The notes: generated by a model from the letters alone, not told the origin. Numbered from the stretch's first letter, positions 1 through 9,261 are shown. The stretch is DNA of 64,000 nt from Planctomycetota bacterium (GCA_029260765.1 JAJDCP010000084.1:62001-126000), one strand, 5' to 3'. Made by a program: numbers and translations.

Positions 1-111
1 TGGGTGGCATCTTGCGCTCCTCGAAGCTGGAGACCGCAATCGAGTGCCGCTTCTTCCGGAAATGGCGCTCGGCGTGCTATCGTGTTTGCACCATGTACCC
101 CTGGACGAACT

Positions 112-1209
112 ATGAGCAAGAAACGCCGCAAGATCCTTTTGAGCGTTGGCCTGTGGGGGCTGCTGGGCTTGCTTGGCTATGGAATGTACCTCTACACCAT
201 CGCCGGGGAGCTCCGGGCCATCGACCCGCACTTCGCGGGCAGCTCGCGCTTGGTCCCCGGCGTACCGGGTCCCGAAGACATCGTGATCCTGTCCGATGGT
301 TCCGGGGCGTTCATCGCATCCCAGGACCGCCGCGCACACTTGGCGGGGGAGCCTGCCCGCGGTGCCATCTACTACTACGATCTGCACGACCCCGAGGCTG
401 TGCCCGTCAACCTGACGCCTGACGCAGCGGAGAACTTCCGCCCCCACGGTCTGGGCCTGTACGAGGGCGATTCTACGCTGTTGTTCGTGGTCAACCATCC
501 GCGAGCCAATCTCTGGGGTGACGTGCCCGGAGAGGGACCCGCACATGCGATCGAGGTGTATGCCGTCGAGGGCGCGCAGCTGACCCACAGACGCCGCATC
601 GTTGGGGATCTGCTGGTCACGCCCAATGACGTGGCGCCAGTTGGCCCGAACGAGTTCTACGTGACCAACGACCATGGCAGCGGTGACACGACCACGCGCA
701 AGCTCGAGGACTACCTGCGCATCGCCGCTGCACACCTGGTCTATTTCGACGGTTCAGAGCTCACGCGCATTGCCGGCGACTACCACTATGCCAACGGCGT
801 CGCCGTCTCCCGCGATGGCACAGAGCTGTACCTGGCCGCGAGCACCGACCGTGCGGTCTTTGTGTTCGACCGCGACCCCGTGAGCTCGGCCCTGACGCTG
901 AAGTCCGAGATCTTTGCGGACACGGGCGTGGACAACATCAACATCGACAGCGACGGAGACCTTTGGATCGGCGCGCACCCCAAGCTGCTCACTCTCACCA
1001 GCCACATGAGCGATCCGAATGTGCCCAGCCCCAGTCAGGTCTTGCGCATGAGGCGTGGCGACGACGGCGGCTTTACGGTGGAGGAGGTGTTCCTGTCCGA
1101 TGGCACGAAGTTCTCTGCCTCGACTTGCGCAGCGCGCCACGGCAACCGCTTGTTGATCGGGTCGGTGCTGGCCTCGGGCTTCCTCGATTGCGTCATGGAC
1201 ACACCCTGA
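112..1209 (+). CDS. Paraoxonase/arylesterase-like (SMP-30 superfamily) membrane-anchored hydrolase
   Basis: A 365-residue protein. The N-terminus is basic (MSKKRRK) followed by one hydrophobic segment at about residues 8-27, which would anchor or export it. The rest is a six-bladed beta-propeller of the paraoxonase/arylesterase type. Family-typical stretches are visible: NDVAPVGPNEFYVTNDH around residue 160, NGVAVSRDGTELYLA, and DNINIDSDGDLWIGAHP, which supplies Asn/Asp ligands for the calcium sites. The end resembles the LIGSVL strand that closes PON propellers. Family members hydrolyse lactones and aryl esters; the true substrate is unknown. The frame stays open upstream to the window edge, but residues before this ATG do not look coding, so the ATG at 112 is preferred. 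The function class is fairly sure, the substrate not. Confidence 0.8.
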   Translation: MSKKRRKILLSVGLWGLLGLLGYGMYLYTIAGELRAIDPHFAGSSRLVPGVPGPEDIVILSDGSGAFIASQDRRAHLAGEPARGAIYYYDLHDPEAVPVNLTPDAAENFRPHGLGLYEGDSTLLFVVNHPRANLWGDVPGEGPAHAIEVYAVEGAQLTHRRRIVGDLLVTPNDVAPVGPNEFYVTNDHGSGDTTTRKLEDYLRIAAAHLVYFDGSELTRIAGDYHYANGVAVSRDGTELYLAASTDRAVFVFDRDPVSSALTLKSEIFADTGVDNINIDSDGDLWIGAHPKLLTLTSHMSDPNVPSPSQVLRMRRGDDGGFTVEEVFLSDGTKFSASTCAARHGNRLLIGSVLASGFLDCVMDTP

Positions 1210-1328
1210 CCCGGGGGGCCTGTTCCCAAACGCAGCTGCCTGCCTCGTGGGTCGCGGCTACAGATTGATTCACGATGGCTTACTCAAGCGGATTCGAGCA
1301 GGAAATATTCTCTCAAGGGGAGGCGCAA

Positions 1329-1721
1329 ATGACTACCGGATCGTGTCTGTGTGGGGGGGTCCAATTCGCAATCAGCGGCGGTCCGCCGGAGCATATGACC
1401 CACTGCCACTGTTCCCTCTGCCGCAAGTTCCACGGAGCCGCCTTTGCGACCTATGTCGGCGTCAGCAAAGGCAAGTTCACGCTCCGCGCGGGTCAAGAGC
1501 TGCTCAAGTCCTATGCCACGCCCAACGGGACGACCCGCACGTTCTGTCGCGAATGTGGATCGAGTCTCTTCTGGGCCAACGAAGAGCTGTTCCCGACATT
1601 CGCCAGCATCGCGGCGGGTACGCTGGACAGCGATCCCGGAAGCCGGCCCACTGGCCACGGGAACGTGAGCTCCAAGGCGCCCTGGTACGACATCGACGAC
1701 GATCTGGAACAGCACCCGTAA
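1329..1721 (+). CDS. GFA/CENP-V family zinc-binding protein
   Basis: A 130-residue protein of the GFA (glutathione-dependent formaldehyde-activating enzyme-like) family. Zinc-binding cysteines are all present: C6/C8 in CLCGG, C26/C28/C31 in the HCHCSLC motif, and C73/C76 in FCRECG. Its length fits the single-domain family. A strong Shine-Dalgarno sequence, AAGGGGAGG, lies just upstream of the ATG at 1329, so I prefer this start to the in-frame ATG at 1275. Many members of this family have no proven substrate, so formaldehyde activation is only the family name. It stands alone and converges on the phosphotransferase gene downstream. Confidence 0.85.
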   Translation: MTTGSCLCGGVQFAISGGPPEHMTHCHCSLCRKFHGAAFATYVGVSKGKFTLRAGQELLKSYATPNGTTRTFCRECGSSLFWANEELFPTFASIAAGTLDSDPGSRPTGHGNVSSKAPWYDIDDDLEQHP

Positions 1722-1779
1722 CGGCCCCAGCGTTCGTCAGCGTTGCGGCACCAGCGAGCAGTCGCGGCGCAGGCCAGTC

Positions 1780-2682
1780 TCAATCGGCGAGAGCATTCTT
1801 CAGTCCAAAGGCTGCCTCTTCTCGCAGGGCCTCATCGTGGGAATGGATGGCCTGAACCAGAATCGCCAACCCGTAGGAGAGCGCCAGGTGACGCGCCCGG
1901 GCGGCTGCCTTACAACTTCCATAGATTCTCCAGAAGTCTTCCCGGGCTGACGGGGGCAGAAAGCTGTAGACCATGATCAAGTCGAAGGCGGGATCGCCGA
2001 TCGCCAGCTCATCCCAGTCGAGCACTGCGGCCAGGTTGTGGTTGGAGTCCAACAGAACCTGACCTGCGTGAAGATCCCCGTGTACCAGGCAGGCTTCGCC
2101 CGCCAGGGCCTCGGCCGGCGGCCTCTCCATCGCCTGCAACGCGTCCGCTGCCAGGCGAGCCCAGCCGGTGTCAGCGAGCTGCTGTACTCGCTTTCTGGCC
2201 TTCTCGCTGCGCAGCGCCATCGAGCCCTTGTCTGACGCCGCGGCCACTCCCCAGCTGCGAGACTCGGCCCACTCCAGCTTGTGCAGCACGTGCAGAAAGC
2301 CGGCCAGCGTCGAGGCCGCGCGGGTCCGGTCCGAGGTCGTGAGGGGCAAGTCGGCGGGCAACCAGCCTGCCAGCCAGCGATAGCCCACAAAGTGCCCCGG
2401 GTAGGCCGGGGTCGGGGTGCCCTGATGGGTCGGGATCGGGATGCGCAGCGGCAGCTTTGGGGCCAGCTGCTGCAAGGCCTGGACGGATCGGCGGGCGAGG
2501 TCGAGGCTCCCTGTCTGGTGGGGAAAGCGGAACACGATGTCTCCACAGCGCCAGACAGCGTGGTCCCATCCGGCCCTCAACTGTGCCAGCTCTCTGCCGG
2601 CGAGCTCGGGGAATTGGCTGTTGATGAGGGATCGCGCCAACGAAGCGTTGACGTCGAGGCTCCCCTGCCATGTGTGGCTCAT
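1780..2682 (-). CDS. Aminoglycoside phosphotransferase (APH)-family kinase
   Basis: A 300-residue protein with the APH/choline-kinase-like fold. The catalytic loop is VHGDLHAGQVLLD at about residue 203 and the metal-binding loop is AVLDWDELAIGDPAFDL. The residue after HGDLHAG is Gln, where most relatives have Asn. Family members phosphorylate small molecules such as aminoglycosides, macrolides or metabolic alcohols; nothing here shows which. The ATG at 2682 is preceded by GAGAGG. It is the last gene of the minus-strand run that includes oadGAB and a methyltransferase, with a gap of about 110 nt, so co-transcription is possible but not shown. The frame is open further upstream, but that part overlaps the methyltransferase gene and does not look coding. 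Confidence 0.8.
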   Translation of the reverse strand: MSHTWQGSLDVNASLARSLINSQFPELAGRELAQLRAGWDHAVWRCGDIVFRFPHQTGSLDLARRSVQALQQLAPKLPLRIPIPTHQGTPTPAYPGHFVGYRWLAGWLPADLPLTTSDRTRAASTLAGFLHVLHKLEWAESRSWGVAAASDKGSMALRSEKARKRVQQLADTGWARLAADALQAMERPPAEALAGEACLVHGDLHAGQVLLDSNHNLAAVLDWDELAIGDPAFDLIMVYSFLPPSAREDFWRIYGSCKAAARARHLALSYGLAILVQAIHSHDEALREEAAFGLKNALAD

Positions 2683-2791
2683 GTTCGTGGCCTCTCGATC
2701 TGGCGGTGGGCGGCTGTCGCGTACGGAAGCCCCGCGGCGACACTTCCTGGCTGCGAGAAAACCGCCAAGGCCGGGTCGCATGCCCCTGTGC

Positions 2792-3628
2792 CTATCCGAC
2801 CGGCCGCAGGCCCCACTGCACGGTGTTCCATGCCAACCAACGTGCGGCGGGTAGCCGCAGCACGAGACTGTCCAGCTTGGCAAGAGGCGTGAACCACCAG
2901 CCAATGGACTCCGGAGTCTCCTTCAGAATTCGTTTCCAATACCGGACCTTGTTCGGGTCGTAGCGATCGATGGCGAAGTACTTCAAGAACAGCGCGAGCG
3001 TGAAGAACCAGAACTCTCGGTGTTGGAGATCGGGGAAGATCCTTCTGGAGAGCTCTAGATCTGCTTGCCCCAGCGGCATCTCATCGGCTGTGCGGACTCT
3101 GTGGGCCAGTCTTCGATAGACGTTGATGATGGGGTTGTACTTGATCGGATCCCACGCAAGGAACAGGCCTCCGGGTTTGAGTGCAGAGAAGATCCTGCGG
3201 AGGAACGGTTCCTTGTCTGGTACATGGTGTAGGAGATTGGCAACGTATACGACGTCATAGGTCTCCGCATCTACCCGGAGGTCTTCTGCAGCGCTGACCA
3301 CGCCCTCGATCTCCACACCATGACGCTTTGCGATCTCCTGGCACAACCGGACCATCTTGGGCGACAGGTCCACCGCTGTCACCTCAGCGCCTGCCAGCGC
3401 GAAGTAGACGGCCGACTCCCCCAGGCCAGCACCCACATCGAGGACCTTCTTGCCCTTCAGCCCGCCGATGAGGCTGAGGATGAAGCGGTTCTCGATGGCC
3501 GTGATCGCATCGAAGGCGGCGTGGACCTGAACCTGATCGGCCCGGGTCGCATCCGCCCAGCGGTCATGAAACTCGGACTCTCGGTCGTGAGGCGTCTGAT
3601 ACGCGTGCGGTCTGGGGCCCTGCGGCAC
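2792..3628 (-). CDS. Class I SAM-dependent methyltransferase
   Basis: A 278-residue protein with a Rossmann-like methyltransferase domain. Motif I is VLDVGAGLGESAVYF near residue 65, the acidic SAM-ribose residue is in VTAVDLS, and the post-motif region reads YDVVYVANLLHHVPD then LKPGGLFLAWDP. The substrate is unknown. The C-terminal third is rich in Trp and Phe and may bind a lipid or sit near the membrane. The start is GTG at 3628, which shares one base with the stop of oadB (TAGTG), so the two genes are almost certainly translationally coupled. The link with the sodium-pump decarboxylase is unusual and unexplained. Confidence 0.85.
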   Translation of the reverse strand: MPQGPRPHAYQTPHDRESEFHDRWADATRADQVQVHAAFDAITAIENRFILSLIGGLKGKKVLDVGAGLGESAVYFALAGAEVTAVDLSPKMVRLCQEIAKRHGVEIEGVVSAAEDLRVDAETYDVVYVANLLHHVPDKEPFLRRIFSALKPGGLFLAWDPIKYNPIINVYRRLAHRVRTADEMPLGQADLELSRRIFPDLQHREFWFFTLALFLKYFAIDRYDPNKVRYWKRILKETPESIGWWFTPLAKLDSLVLRLPAARWLAWNTVQWGLRPVG

Positions 3629-4761
3629 TAGCGAGCCAACGCCAGCAGCACCCCTGCCGCGACCGCGGAGCCGATCACTCCCGCAACGTTCGGCCCCATC
3701 GCGTGCATCAACAAGAAGTTCTGAGGATTGGCTCTCTGGCCCACGGTGTTGACCACCCGCGCGGCCATCGGCACGGCGCTGACGCCCGCGGCCCCGACCA
3801 GCGGATTCACCGGCACCTTGGAGAGGCGGTTCATCAACTTCCCCAGCAACACCCCGGTCGCCGTTCCGATCGAAAAGGCAACCAACCCCAGGAACAGGAT
3901 CGCGAGCGTCTGCGCGACCAGGAACTTGCTCGCCCCCAGCTTCGAGCCGACGGCCAGGCCGAGCAGGATGGTGACGATGTTGATCAGTGAGTTCTGAGCG
4001 GTCTTGGACAGCCGCTCTGTCACGCCCGAGACCCGCAGTAGATTCCCGAACATCAGCGCCCCGACCAGCTCGCAGGCGGACGGAAGCAGCAACAAGCAGA
4101 GGCCGAAGGTCAGCAGGGGAAACATGATGCGCTCGACCTTCCCGACCGGTCGCAGCTGCTTCATCACGATCTTGCGCTCTTCCTCGGAGGTCATCAGGCG
4201 CATGATCGGCGGTTGGATGATCGGCACCAGCGCCATGTAGGAGTACGCCGCGATGGCGATCGCCCCCATCAACTCTGGAGCGAGCCTGCCCGAGACGAAG
4301 ATGGCGGTCGGTCCATCAGCACCTCCGATGATGCCGATCGCCGAGGCCGCCTTGAGGCTGAAGGGGAAGGTCTCCGGGAAGAGTTGGGCCAGCGCCAGGG
4401 CTCCGAGCAGGGTCGTAAAGATCCCGAACTGGGCTGCCGCGCCCAGCAGCGCCATCTTCGGTTGGGCAATCAACGGCCCGAAGTCGGTCAGGGCCCCCAC
4501 ACCGATGAAGATCAGCAGCGGGAAGATGCCATTGGAGACGCCACTCTCATAGATCACATGCAGGAAGCCCGTCGCGGCGATATCCGCCCCAGGGACGTTC
4601 GCCAGCAGGCCGCCGAAGCCGATGGGCAGCAAGAGCAACGGTTCGAATTTCTTGAAGATCGCCAGGTAGATCAAGACCAGACAGATGCAGAGCATCAGGC
4701 CCTGCCCCCAGGTCATGTTGGCGATGCCTGTGGCCTGCCAGAGCCGTACCGCTCCTTCCAT
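3628..4761 (-). CDS. oadB: Na+-translocating decarboxylase beta subunit (OadB/GcdB family)
   Basis: A 377-residue polytopic membrane protein with about nine or more hydrophobic segments. Signature stretches of biotin-dependent sodium-pump beta subunits are present: GGADGPTAIFVSGRLAPEL, NPLVGAAGVSAVPMAARVV and MGPNVAGVIGSAVAAGV. In characterised systems this subunit decarboxylates carboxybiotin and couples it to Na+ export. It lies 3 nt downstream of oadA and overlaps the methyltransferase start by one base. The start is ATG at 4761. The match is strong. The acid being decarboxylated (oxaloacetate, or another acyl-CoA or keto acid) is set by the alpha subunit. Confidence 0.93.
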   Translation of the reverse strand: MEGAVRLWQATGIANMTWGQGLMLCICLVLIYLAIFKKFEPLLLLPIGFGGLLANVPGADIAATGFLHVIYESGVSNGIFPLLIFIGVGALTDFGPLIAQPKMALLGAAAQFGIFTTLLGALALAQLFPETFPFSLKAASAIGIIGGADGPTAIFVSGRLAPELMGAIAIAAYSYMALVPIIQPPIMRLMTSEEERKIVMKQLRPVGKVERIMFPLLTFGLCLLLLPSACELVGALMFGNLLRVSGVTERLSKTAQNSLINIVTILLGLAVGSKLGASKFLVAQTLAILFLGLVAFSIGTATGVLLGKLMNRLSKVPVNPLVGAAGVSAVPMAARVVNTVGQRANPQNFLLMHAMGPNVAGVIGSAVAAGVLLALAR

Positions 4762-4764
4762 CGA

Positions 4765-6564
4765 TCAGCCCCTGACCGTAACGAGTAGATCTCCGACCTG
4801 AACCTGCTGGCCGACTTTGACATGGATCTCGCCGACGACGCCTGCGCAGGGCGATTGGACCTCCAACTCCATCTTCAGCGCTTCGAGGATCAACAGCACC
4901 TGCCCTTCTTTGACCGTGCTGCCAGGGGTCGCGACGAGCTTGAAGACGCTGGCCGCAAGCTCCGCCTTCACTTCCGTGCCGGTCGCCACTGCAGCCGCTG
5001 CGGGAACCGTTCCATCAGCTACGGCGTCGACCGAGTAGCGGTAGCTCTTGCCGTTGAGGACAGCCTCGCCCTCGCGCAACTCGACGTCGTAGGCGCGCCC
5101 TCCCACCGTGATCTTGAGCCGCTCCGGGCCTTTGGCCGCGGCCGCCTTGGGCTTCTCTTTGACCTTCTTGCGGATGCCCAGCTTGGCCTCGCCCTTGAGG
5201 AAGGCGAGGCCCTTGTCTCCGCAGGTCGCGGCGATGAAGATGGTCTCGTCCTTGACCTCGAGCCCCGCTTTCTCGAGCTTCGCACGCGCCATCGCGATGC
5301 CTTTCTTCGGATCTTTGTCGTTGAGCTCGCGCGGGTTGTCGGTGGTCTCCTCCAGCTTCAGCTGCTCCTTGGCCAGGGCTATGATCTCTGGGTCCGCCGG
5401 CACCGGCGTCTTGCCGAAGTAGCCGAGCACCATGCGGCCGTACGAAGGCGAGATGCGCTTCCACGGCCCAAACATCACATTGTTGAAGGCCTGCTGGAAG
5501 TAGAACTGACTGACGGGCGTGACCGAGGTCCCAAAACCTCCACGGGTCACGACCTCACGCATCGCGGCGATCACTTCAGGGAAACGGTCGAGCATGTTGT
5601 TGTCGCGCATCATCTGCGTGTTGGCGGTCAACGCTCCCCCGGGCATCGGCGAGAAGGGAATCAGCGGCTCGACGGCCAGAGCCTCGGGCGGCATGAAGTA
5701 GTCGCGCATGCAGTGTTTGAAGACCGCCTCGGCCTCGAGCACCTTCTCGATATCGAGTCCCAGGTCGAAGTCGGTGCCGCGCAGCGCGTGCCACATGGTG
5801 ACCACGTCGGGCTGCGCGGTGCCGCCCGAGCACGGCGCCATCGCCAGGTCGATGCCGTCGGCCCCTGCTTCCAGCGCCGCTTGGTAGGTCGCGACGCTGA
5901 TGCCGGCGGTCTCGTGGGTGTGGACGCGCAGATGCACATCCTTGCCGAGCAGTTTGCGGGCGCCTTTGATCGTGTGATAGACCTTGCGCGGCGCCGCGGT
6001 CCCCGACGCGTCCTTGAAGCAGACTGAGCTGTAGGGCACGTCCGCGTCGAGGATGTTGCGCAGGACCTGCAGGTAGAACTCCGGTGTGTGTGCCCCCTCA
6101 CAGCCGGGAGGCAGCTCCATCATCGTGATCACCACCTCGTGCTTCAGCCCGGCGTTGGCGATGCACTGCCCGCTGTAGGAGAGGTTGCGCACGTCATTGA
6201 GGGCGTCGAAGTTGCGGATGGTGGTGATGCCGTGCTTCGCGAACATCTTCGCGTGCAGGTCGATGACGTCACTGGACTGCGATTCCAGCCCGACCACGTT
6301 GACCCCGCGGGCCAGCGTCTGCAGATTGGCCTCGGGACCCGCGGTCTCGCGGAAGCGGTCCATCATCGTGAAGGCGTCTTCGTTGCAGTACAGGTACAGC
6401 GCCTGGTAGCGCGCCCCTCCACCGGCCTCGAAGTGGTCGAAGCCGGCTGCGCATGCGGCCTCGAGGGCCGGCAAGAAGTCGTCTGTCGCGACCCGCGCGC
6501 CGAACACCGACTGGAACCCGTCGCGGAACGACGTGTTCATGACACTAACGCGCTTCTTCGCCAT
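4765..6564 (-). CDS. oadA: Biotin-dependent carboxyltransferase/decarboxylase alpha subunit with biotinyl domain
   Basis: A 599-residue cytosolic protein. Residues 1 to about 440 form the carboxyltransferase TIM barrel and its PYC_OADA companion domain: NTSFRDGFQS near the start (metal Asp), VCFKDASGT (the lysine that is carbamylated in relatives) and RVHTHETAG (metal-binding His-x-His). After a Lys/Ala-rich linker comes a biotinyl domain with EALKMELEV; K564 would carry biotin. The ATG at 6564 has GGAGGCG upstream and overlaps the end of oadG by 20 nt. With oadG and oadB it makes a complete Na+ pump. The first motif reads SFRDGFQS rather than the classic TLRDAHQS, so the substrate may differ from oxaloacetate. 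No biotin carboxylase gene is adjacent, as expected for a decarboxylase. Confidence 0.92.
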   Translation of the reverse strand: MAKKRVSVMNTSFRDGFQSVFGARVATDDFLPALEAACAAGFDHFEAGGGARYQALYLYCNEDAFTMMDRFRETAGPEANLQTLARGVNVVGLESQSSDVIDLHAKMFAKHGITTIRNFDALNDVRNLSYSGQCIANAGLKHEVVITMMELPPGCEGAHTPEFYLQVLRNILDADVPYSSVCFKDASGTAAPRKVYHTIKGARKLLGKDVHLRVHTHETAGISVATYQAALEAGADGIDLAMAPCSGGTAQPDVVTMWHALRGTDFDLGLDIEKVLEAEAVFKHCMRDYFMPPEALAVEPLIPFSPMPGGALTANTQMMRDNNMLDRFPEVIAAMREVVTRGGFGTSVTPVSQFYFQQAFNNVMFGPWKRISPSYGRMVLGYFGKTPVPADPEIIALAKEQLKLEETTDNPRELNDKDPKKGIAMARAKLEKAGLEVKDETIFIAATCGDKGLAFLKGEAKLGIRKKVKEKPKAAAAKGPERLKITVGGRAYDVELREGEAVLNGKSYRYSVDAVADGTVPAAAAVATGTEVKAELAASVFKLVATPGSTVKEGQVLLILEALKMELEVQSPCAGVVGEIHVKVGQQVQVGDLLVTVRG

Positions 6565-6796
6565 CGGAACGCCTCCGCCAAGCCTCGGCGACCGCAAGCA
6601 CGATCGCGATGTCATCGCTCTGTCCCAGGGCCGTCTCCGAAGCGTCGGCCACGGCCGGTGCCGGCGCCTGCTCCGGCGCGGCCGTCTCCACGCCCGCGAA
6701 GATGGCCGCGCTGGCGTACATCAGCCCGACCAGAAGAGTCAGGAACGCGAAAACGGTCGACATGCCGACCAGCATGATCTCGACACCTGGACCCAT
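6545..6796 (-). CDS. oadG: Small Na+-pump decarboxylase gamma subunit
   Basis: An 83-residue protein with one hydrophobic segment at about residues 8-33, an Ala/Pro-rich linker, and a short C-terminal helix (DDIAIVLAVAEAWRRRS) typical of OadG proteins, which assemble the alpha and beta subunits. It is first in the operon and overlaps oadA by 20 nt. The start taken is ATG at 6796; no good ribosome binding site is seen there, and the ATG at residue 8 or 11 is a possible alternative. Small size and low conservation mean the assignment rests on domain layout plus position. Confidence 0.8.
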   Translation of the reverse strand: MGPGVEIMLVGMSTVFAFLTLLVGLMYASAAIFAGVETAAPEQAPAPAVADASETALGQSDDIAIVLAVAEAWRRRSDGEEAR

Positions 6797-7458
6797 CGGA
6801 AAACCGGCCTTTGTTGGAGAGTAGGGAGGAGGATCGCTGTTTTGGCCGCGGCCTGCAATCAAAGAATCAGACTTTGCGCAGAGGTCTGGCCTGGAGTAAC
6901 CAGGGCTCGGGGTTTCTGGTCCGGAAAGTCCTCGGGTCGACGCCCGCCAGCGGATCCCTCGCATTCCGGCCCTGCGCCGGGATCTTTTGGTATTCCTCAG
7001 CGTCCCTGGTGCGCTTGGCAGGGCGCGTCCTGGTGGCGTTGGAGGGATGTGCGACGCTTCGGCGTCGCCCTGCCCCGATGTCGCGGGAGAGTTCCTTGCC
7101 GGGAGTGCAGACCTGACGGATTGGTTCACCCGCAGACGCTGTTGGTGGGGCAGCGGCTCACTCTTTCGTGACTGAAGTGGCCTAGCTCCTCATCGTCGTT
7201 GACAGGAGGCACGGGACAGTGGAAGTTGGGTAGAGATCTCGATGCGGGGCGCTCCGACCAGCTTCCACCACGGGACGCATTTCCATCGACAATGGACAAC
7301 TAGCGGCGGACCGCGGTCCCTGAGGGGCTGATACTGCGATCGCAGCCGCCACGGGTTTTTTCCGGGTGAACGCGGGGGGACTGCTTGCGGCAACCATGGG
7401 CTGCAGAAAGACGGTGGACGATGAGCTTGGACATAGAAGCATACAGGGATTTTGACAG
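6797..7458. other. Divergent intergenic region between oad operon and adenylate cyclase
   Basis: About 660 nt with no convincing gene on either strand. It must hold the promoters for oadG (leftward) and the cyclase gene (rightward). A perfect 7-bp hairpin with a UUCG tetraloop, closed by a C-G pair, sits at 7051-7068. It has no T-run after it, so it is a stable RNA structure rather than a standard terminator. The part from about 7190 to 7440 is less GC-rich in places and carries a short T-run (7356-7361). I see no clear operator. Confidence 0.5.
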
Positions 7459-8748
7459 GTGAATACACGACAGTCGCCTCAAAGCGCGTTGGCGTTGGCG
7501 AAGTCGGGCTTGCGTTTCGTTGACCCGAGGACCGAAGCGCATTTCCTGGCAGTTCGGCTCGATTCTCAGCGCTGGTTCGTGCGGGCCGCCGTGCTCGGAA
7601 GCATGGTGATCTGGATCCTCGGTGGATGGCTCATCCCAGGCCAGGTCGATGACAGTCCGCAGTACGCCACGCTGATTCGTGTAGTCAACCTGGGTTTCTT
7701 TGCACCAATGGCCTTACTCGGGGCCGTCACGCTGTCCCGCGACGAGCTCCCCTCATGGTTGACGCCCACGGCGATGATCGGGAATGGACTGGCTGGGCTG
7801 TGGCTGGTGCAGCTCGGCATCTTCGCGCCGGACGTCTTCACCAATGGCATCGTGGTCGGGTTCACCGTGATGTGCATGTTCTCCGGAGGTGGACTGTACG
7901 GACTTCGGCTCGTGCCGGCTGCCATCACGCTCTTGCCGTACACCATTGCACTGCAGGCAGTGCTGTTGCTGTTCCCACAGGACAGTTCGACCGCGCATCT
8001 GGTGCTGTACAGCTTGATTGCGTGGATGGCCTTCTTGGTCGCGCTGACCGGCGCCGATGGTCTCGAGGTCGCCGGTCGTGACGCATACGTGAAGGACCGA
8101 ATCATCGAGATGGAGCGCCAGCGGGCGGACGACTTGCTGGCCAACATGTTGCCCAGCTCGATCGCGAGCCGACTGAAGTCCGGCGAGACTGCCATCGCCG
8201 ACGAGTGTAGTGAGGTGACCATCTTGTTCGCCGACCTGGTCGGCTTCACGGTTCTCTCCGGCAGCATGACAGCCCCGGATCTGGTCGCGCTTCTGAACGA
8301 GGTCTTCTCCGAATTCGACGCACTGGCGACGCGTCATGGCGTCGAGAAGATCAAGACCATCGGCGATGCCTATATGTTGGTGGCCGGCATTCCGCTCCCA
8401 CGGAAAGACCATGTGGACGCCGTCGCGGCCATGGCGCTCGAAATGCACGCCGCACTCCAGACCGTGAACGCCTCACGAGGAACCTCATTGGACCTTCGTA
8501 TCGGCATGCACACCGGCGCTGCTGTAGCCGGAGTGATCGGACAGAGCAAGTTTGCCTATGACTTGTGGGGGGATGCGGTGAACGTCGCGGCCCGTATGGA
8601 GTCCCATGGCGAGCCGGGGCGCATTCAAATGAGCCAACAGAGTCGCGAAAGGTTGGGCGTCCGGTTCGATGTCGAGCGAAGGGGGGAGATCGAGGTCAAG
8701 GGCAAGGGGGTGATGGAGACATATTGGCTCGTCGGTCAGCGCGGGTAG
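7459..8748 (+). CDS. Membrane-bound class III adenylate cyclase
   Basis: A 429-residue protein. Residues about 40-210 contain six hydrophobic segments. The C-terminal half, from residue 250, is a class III cyclase domain. Metal-binding Asp is D259 in FADLVGFT and D303 in IKTIGDAYM; the purine-binding Lys lies in EKIKTIG; and YDLWGDAVNVAARMES holds the transition-state Asn and Arg. It should make cAMP from ATP, with the membrane part as sensor or anchor. The start is GTG at 7459; the first in-frame ATG falls inside the first membrane segment and is too late. It stands alone and no cAMP-binding regulator is seen in the window. Confidence 0.88.
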   Translation: MNTRQSPQSALALAKSGLRFVDPRTEAHFLAVRLDSQRWFVRAAVLGSMVIWILGGWLIPGQVDDSPQYATLIRVVNLGFFAPMALLGAVTLSRDELPSWLTPTAMIGNGLAGLWLVQLGIFAPDVFTNGIVVGFTVMCMFSGGGLYGLRLVPAAITLLPYTIALQAVLLLFPQDSSTAHLVLYSLIAWMAFLVALTGADGLEVAGRDAYVKDRIIEMERQRADDLLANMLPSSIASRLKSGETAIADECSEVTILFADLVGFTVLSGSMTAPDLVALLNEVFSEFDALATRHGVEKIKTIGDAYMLVAGIPLPRKDHVDAVAAMALEMHAALQTVNASRGTSLDLRIGMHTGAAVAGVIGQSKFAYDLWGDAVNVAARMESHGEPGRIQMSQQSRERLGVRFDVERRGEIEVKGKGVMETYWLVGQRG

Positions 8749-8826
8749 TCTGCGTGTTGGACGCTGGACGGTCGTTGGAACCCAGAGCTCCTGACATGGG
8801 CTCGCGGCACCAGGACCTGCCGGCGC

Positions 8827-9189
8827 TCAGCGCCAGCTCCCGCGCCTGATCGCGATCTCGACGGCGTGCTTGAAATTCAGGGCAGCCTTGTCCTTGCACA
8901 TCTTGTAGACCTTGCGGTCCCCGGATGCGCGCGCTGCCCATCTCTTTGCCCATTTCTTGGCCACGGACGTGAGAAGCGAGCCGACGCTCTTGGGAGGCGT
9001 GACTGTCGACTTCCAGAGATCTTCGATCCAGCCGATGGGCTCTGAGCACTGCACGGTCGCGACCATCATGCGATTGAGGAGCTCGTTCAGCTCGTCCCAG
9101 TCGGGCTTGGCATCGCCCGGCCAGCTTCCGTAATACCACTTGTAGATCCGCTTGAGCGCGTCGTTGTTCCACTTGTCGAACTTCGCCAT
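8827..9189 (-). CDS. Uncharacterised 120-residue protein
   Basis: I do not recognise this protein. It is 120 residues, rich in Trp and Lys (for example WNNDALKRIYKWYYGSWPG near the start), with no signal peptide or membrane segment and a very basic C-terminus. The ATG at 9189 has GGAGG about 10 nt upstream, and the codons are GC-biased in the third position, so it is likely real. The gene is divergent from the 9615 gene, another Lys-rich orphan, across a gap with a broken reading frame. No function is proposed. Confidence 0.6.
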   Translation of the reverse strand: MAKFDKWNNDALKRIYKWYYGSWPGDAKPDWDELNELLNRMMVATVQCSEPIGWIEDLWKSTVTPPKSVGSLLTSVAKKWAKRWAARASGDRKVYKMCKDKAALNFKHAVEIAIRRGSWR

Positions 9190-9261
9190 CGTGTCGCCGC
9201 CTCCGTAGGTGAAGGTCCAACATCGTGCTGGACCCTGCCCATCAAGCTTGCGCACGGCGCG

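Noticed and set aside
4822..6027. 401-residue plus-strand open frame opposite oadA
   Set aside because: It mirrors the codons of a clear oadA gene; composition is Arg/His-rich with no motif.
7051..7068. UUCG-loop hairpin as an intrinsic terminator
   Set aside because: No T-run follows on either strand and no gene ends nearby.
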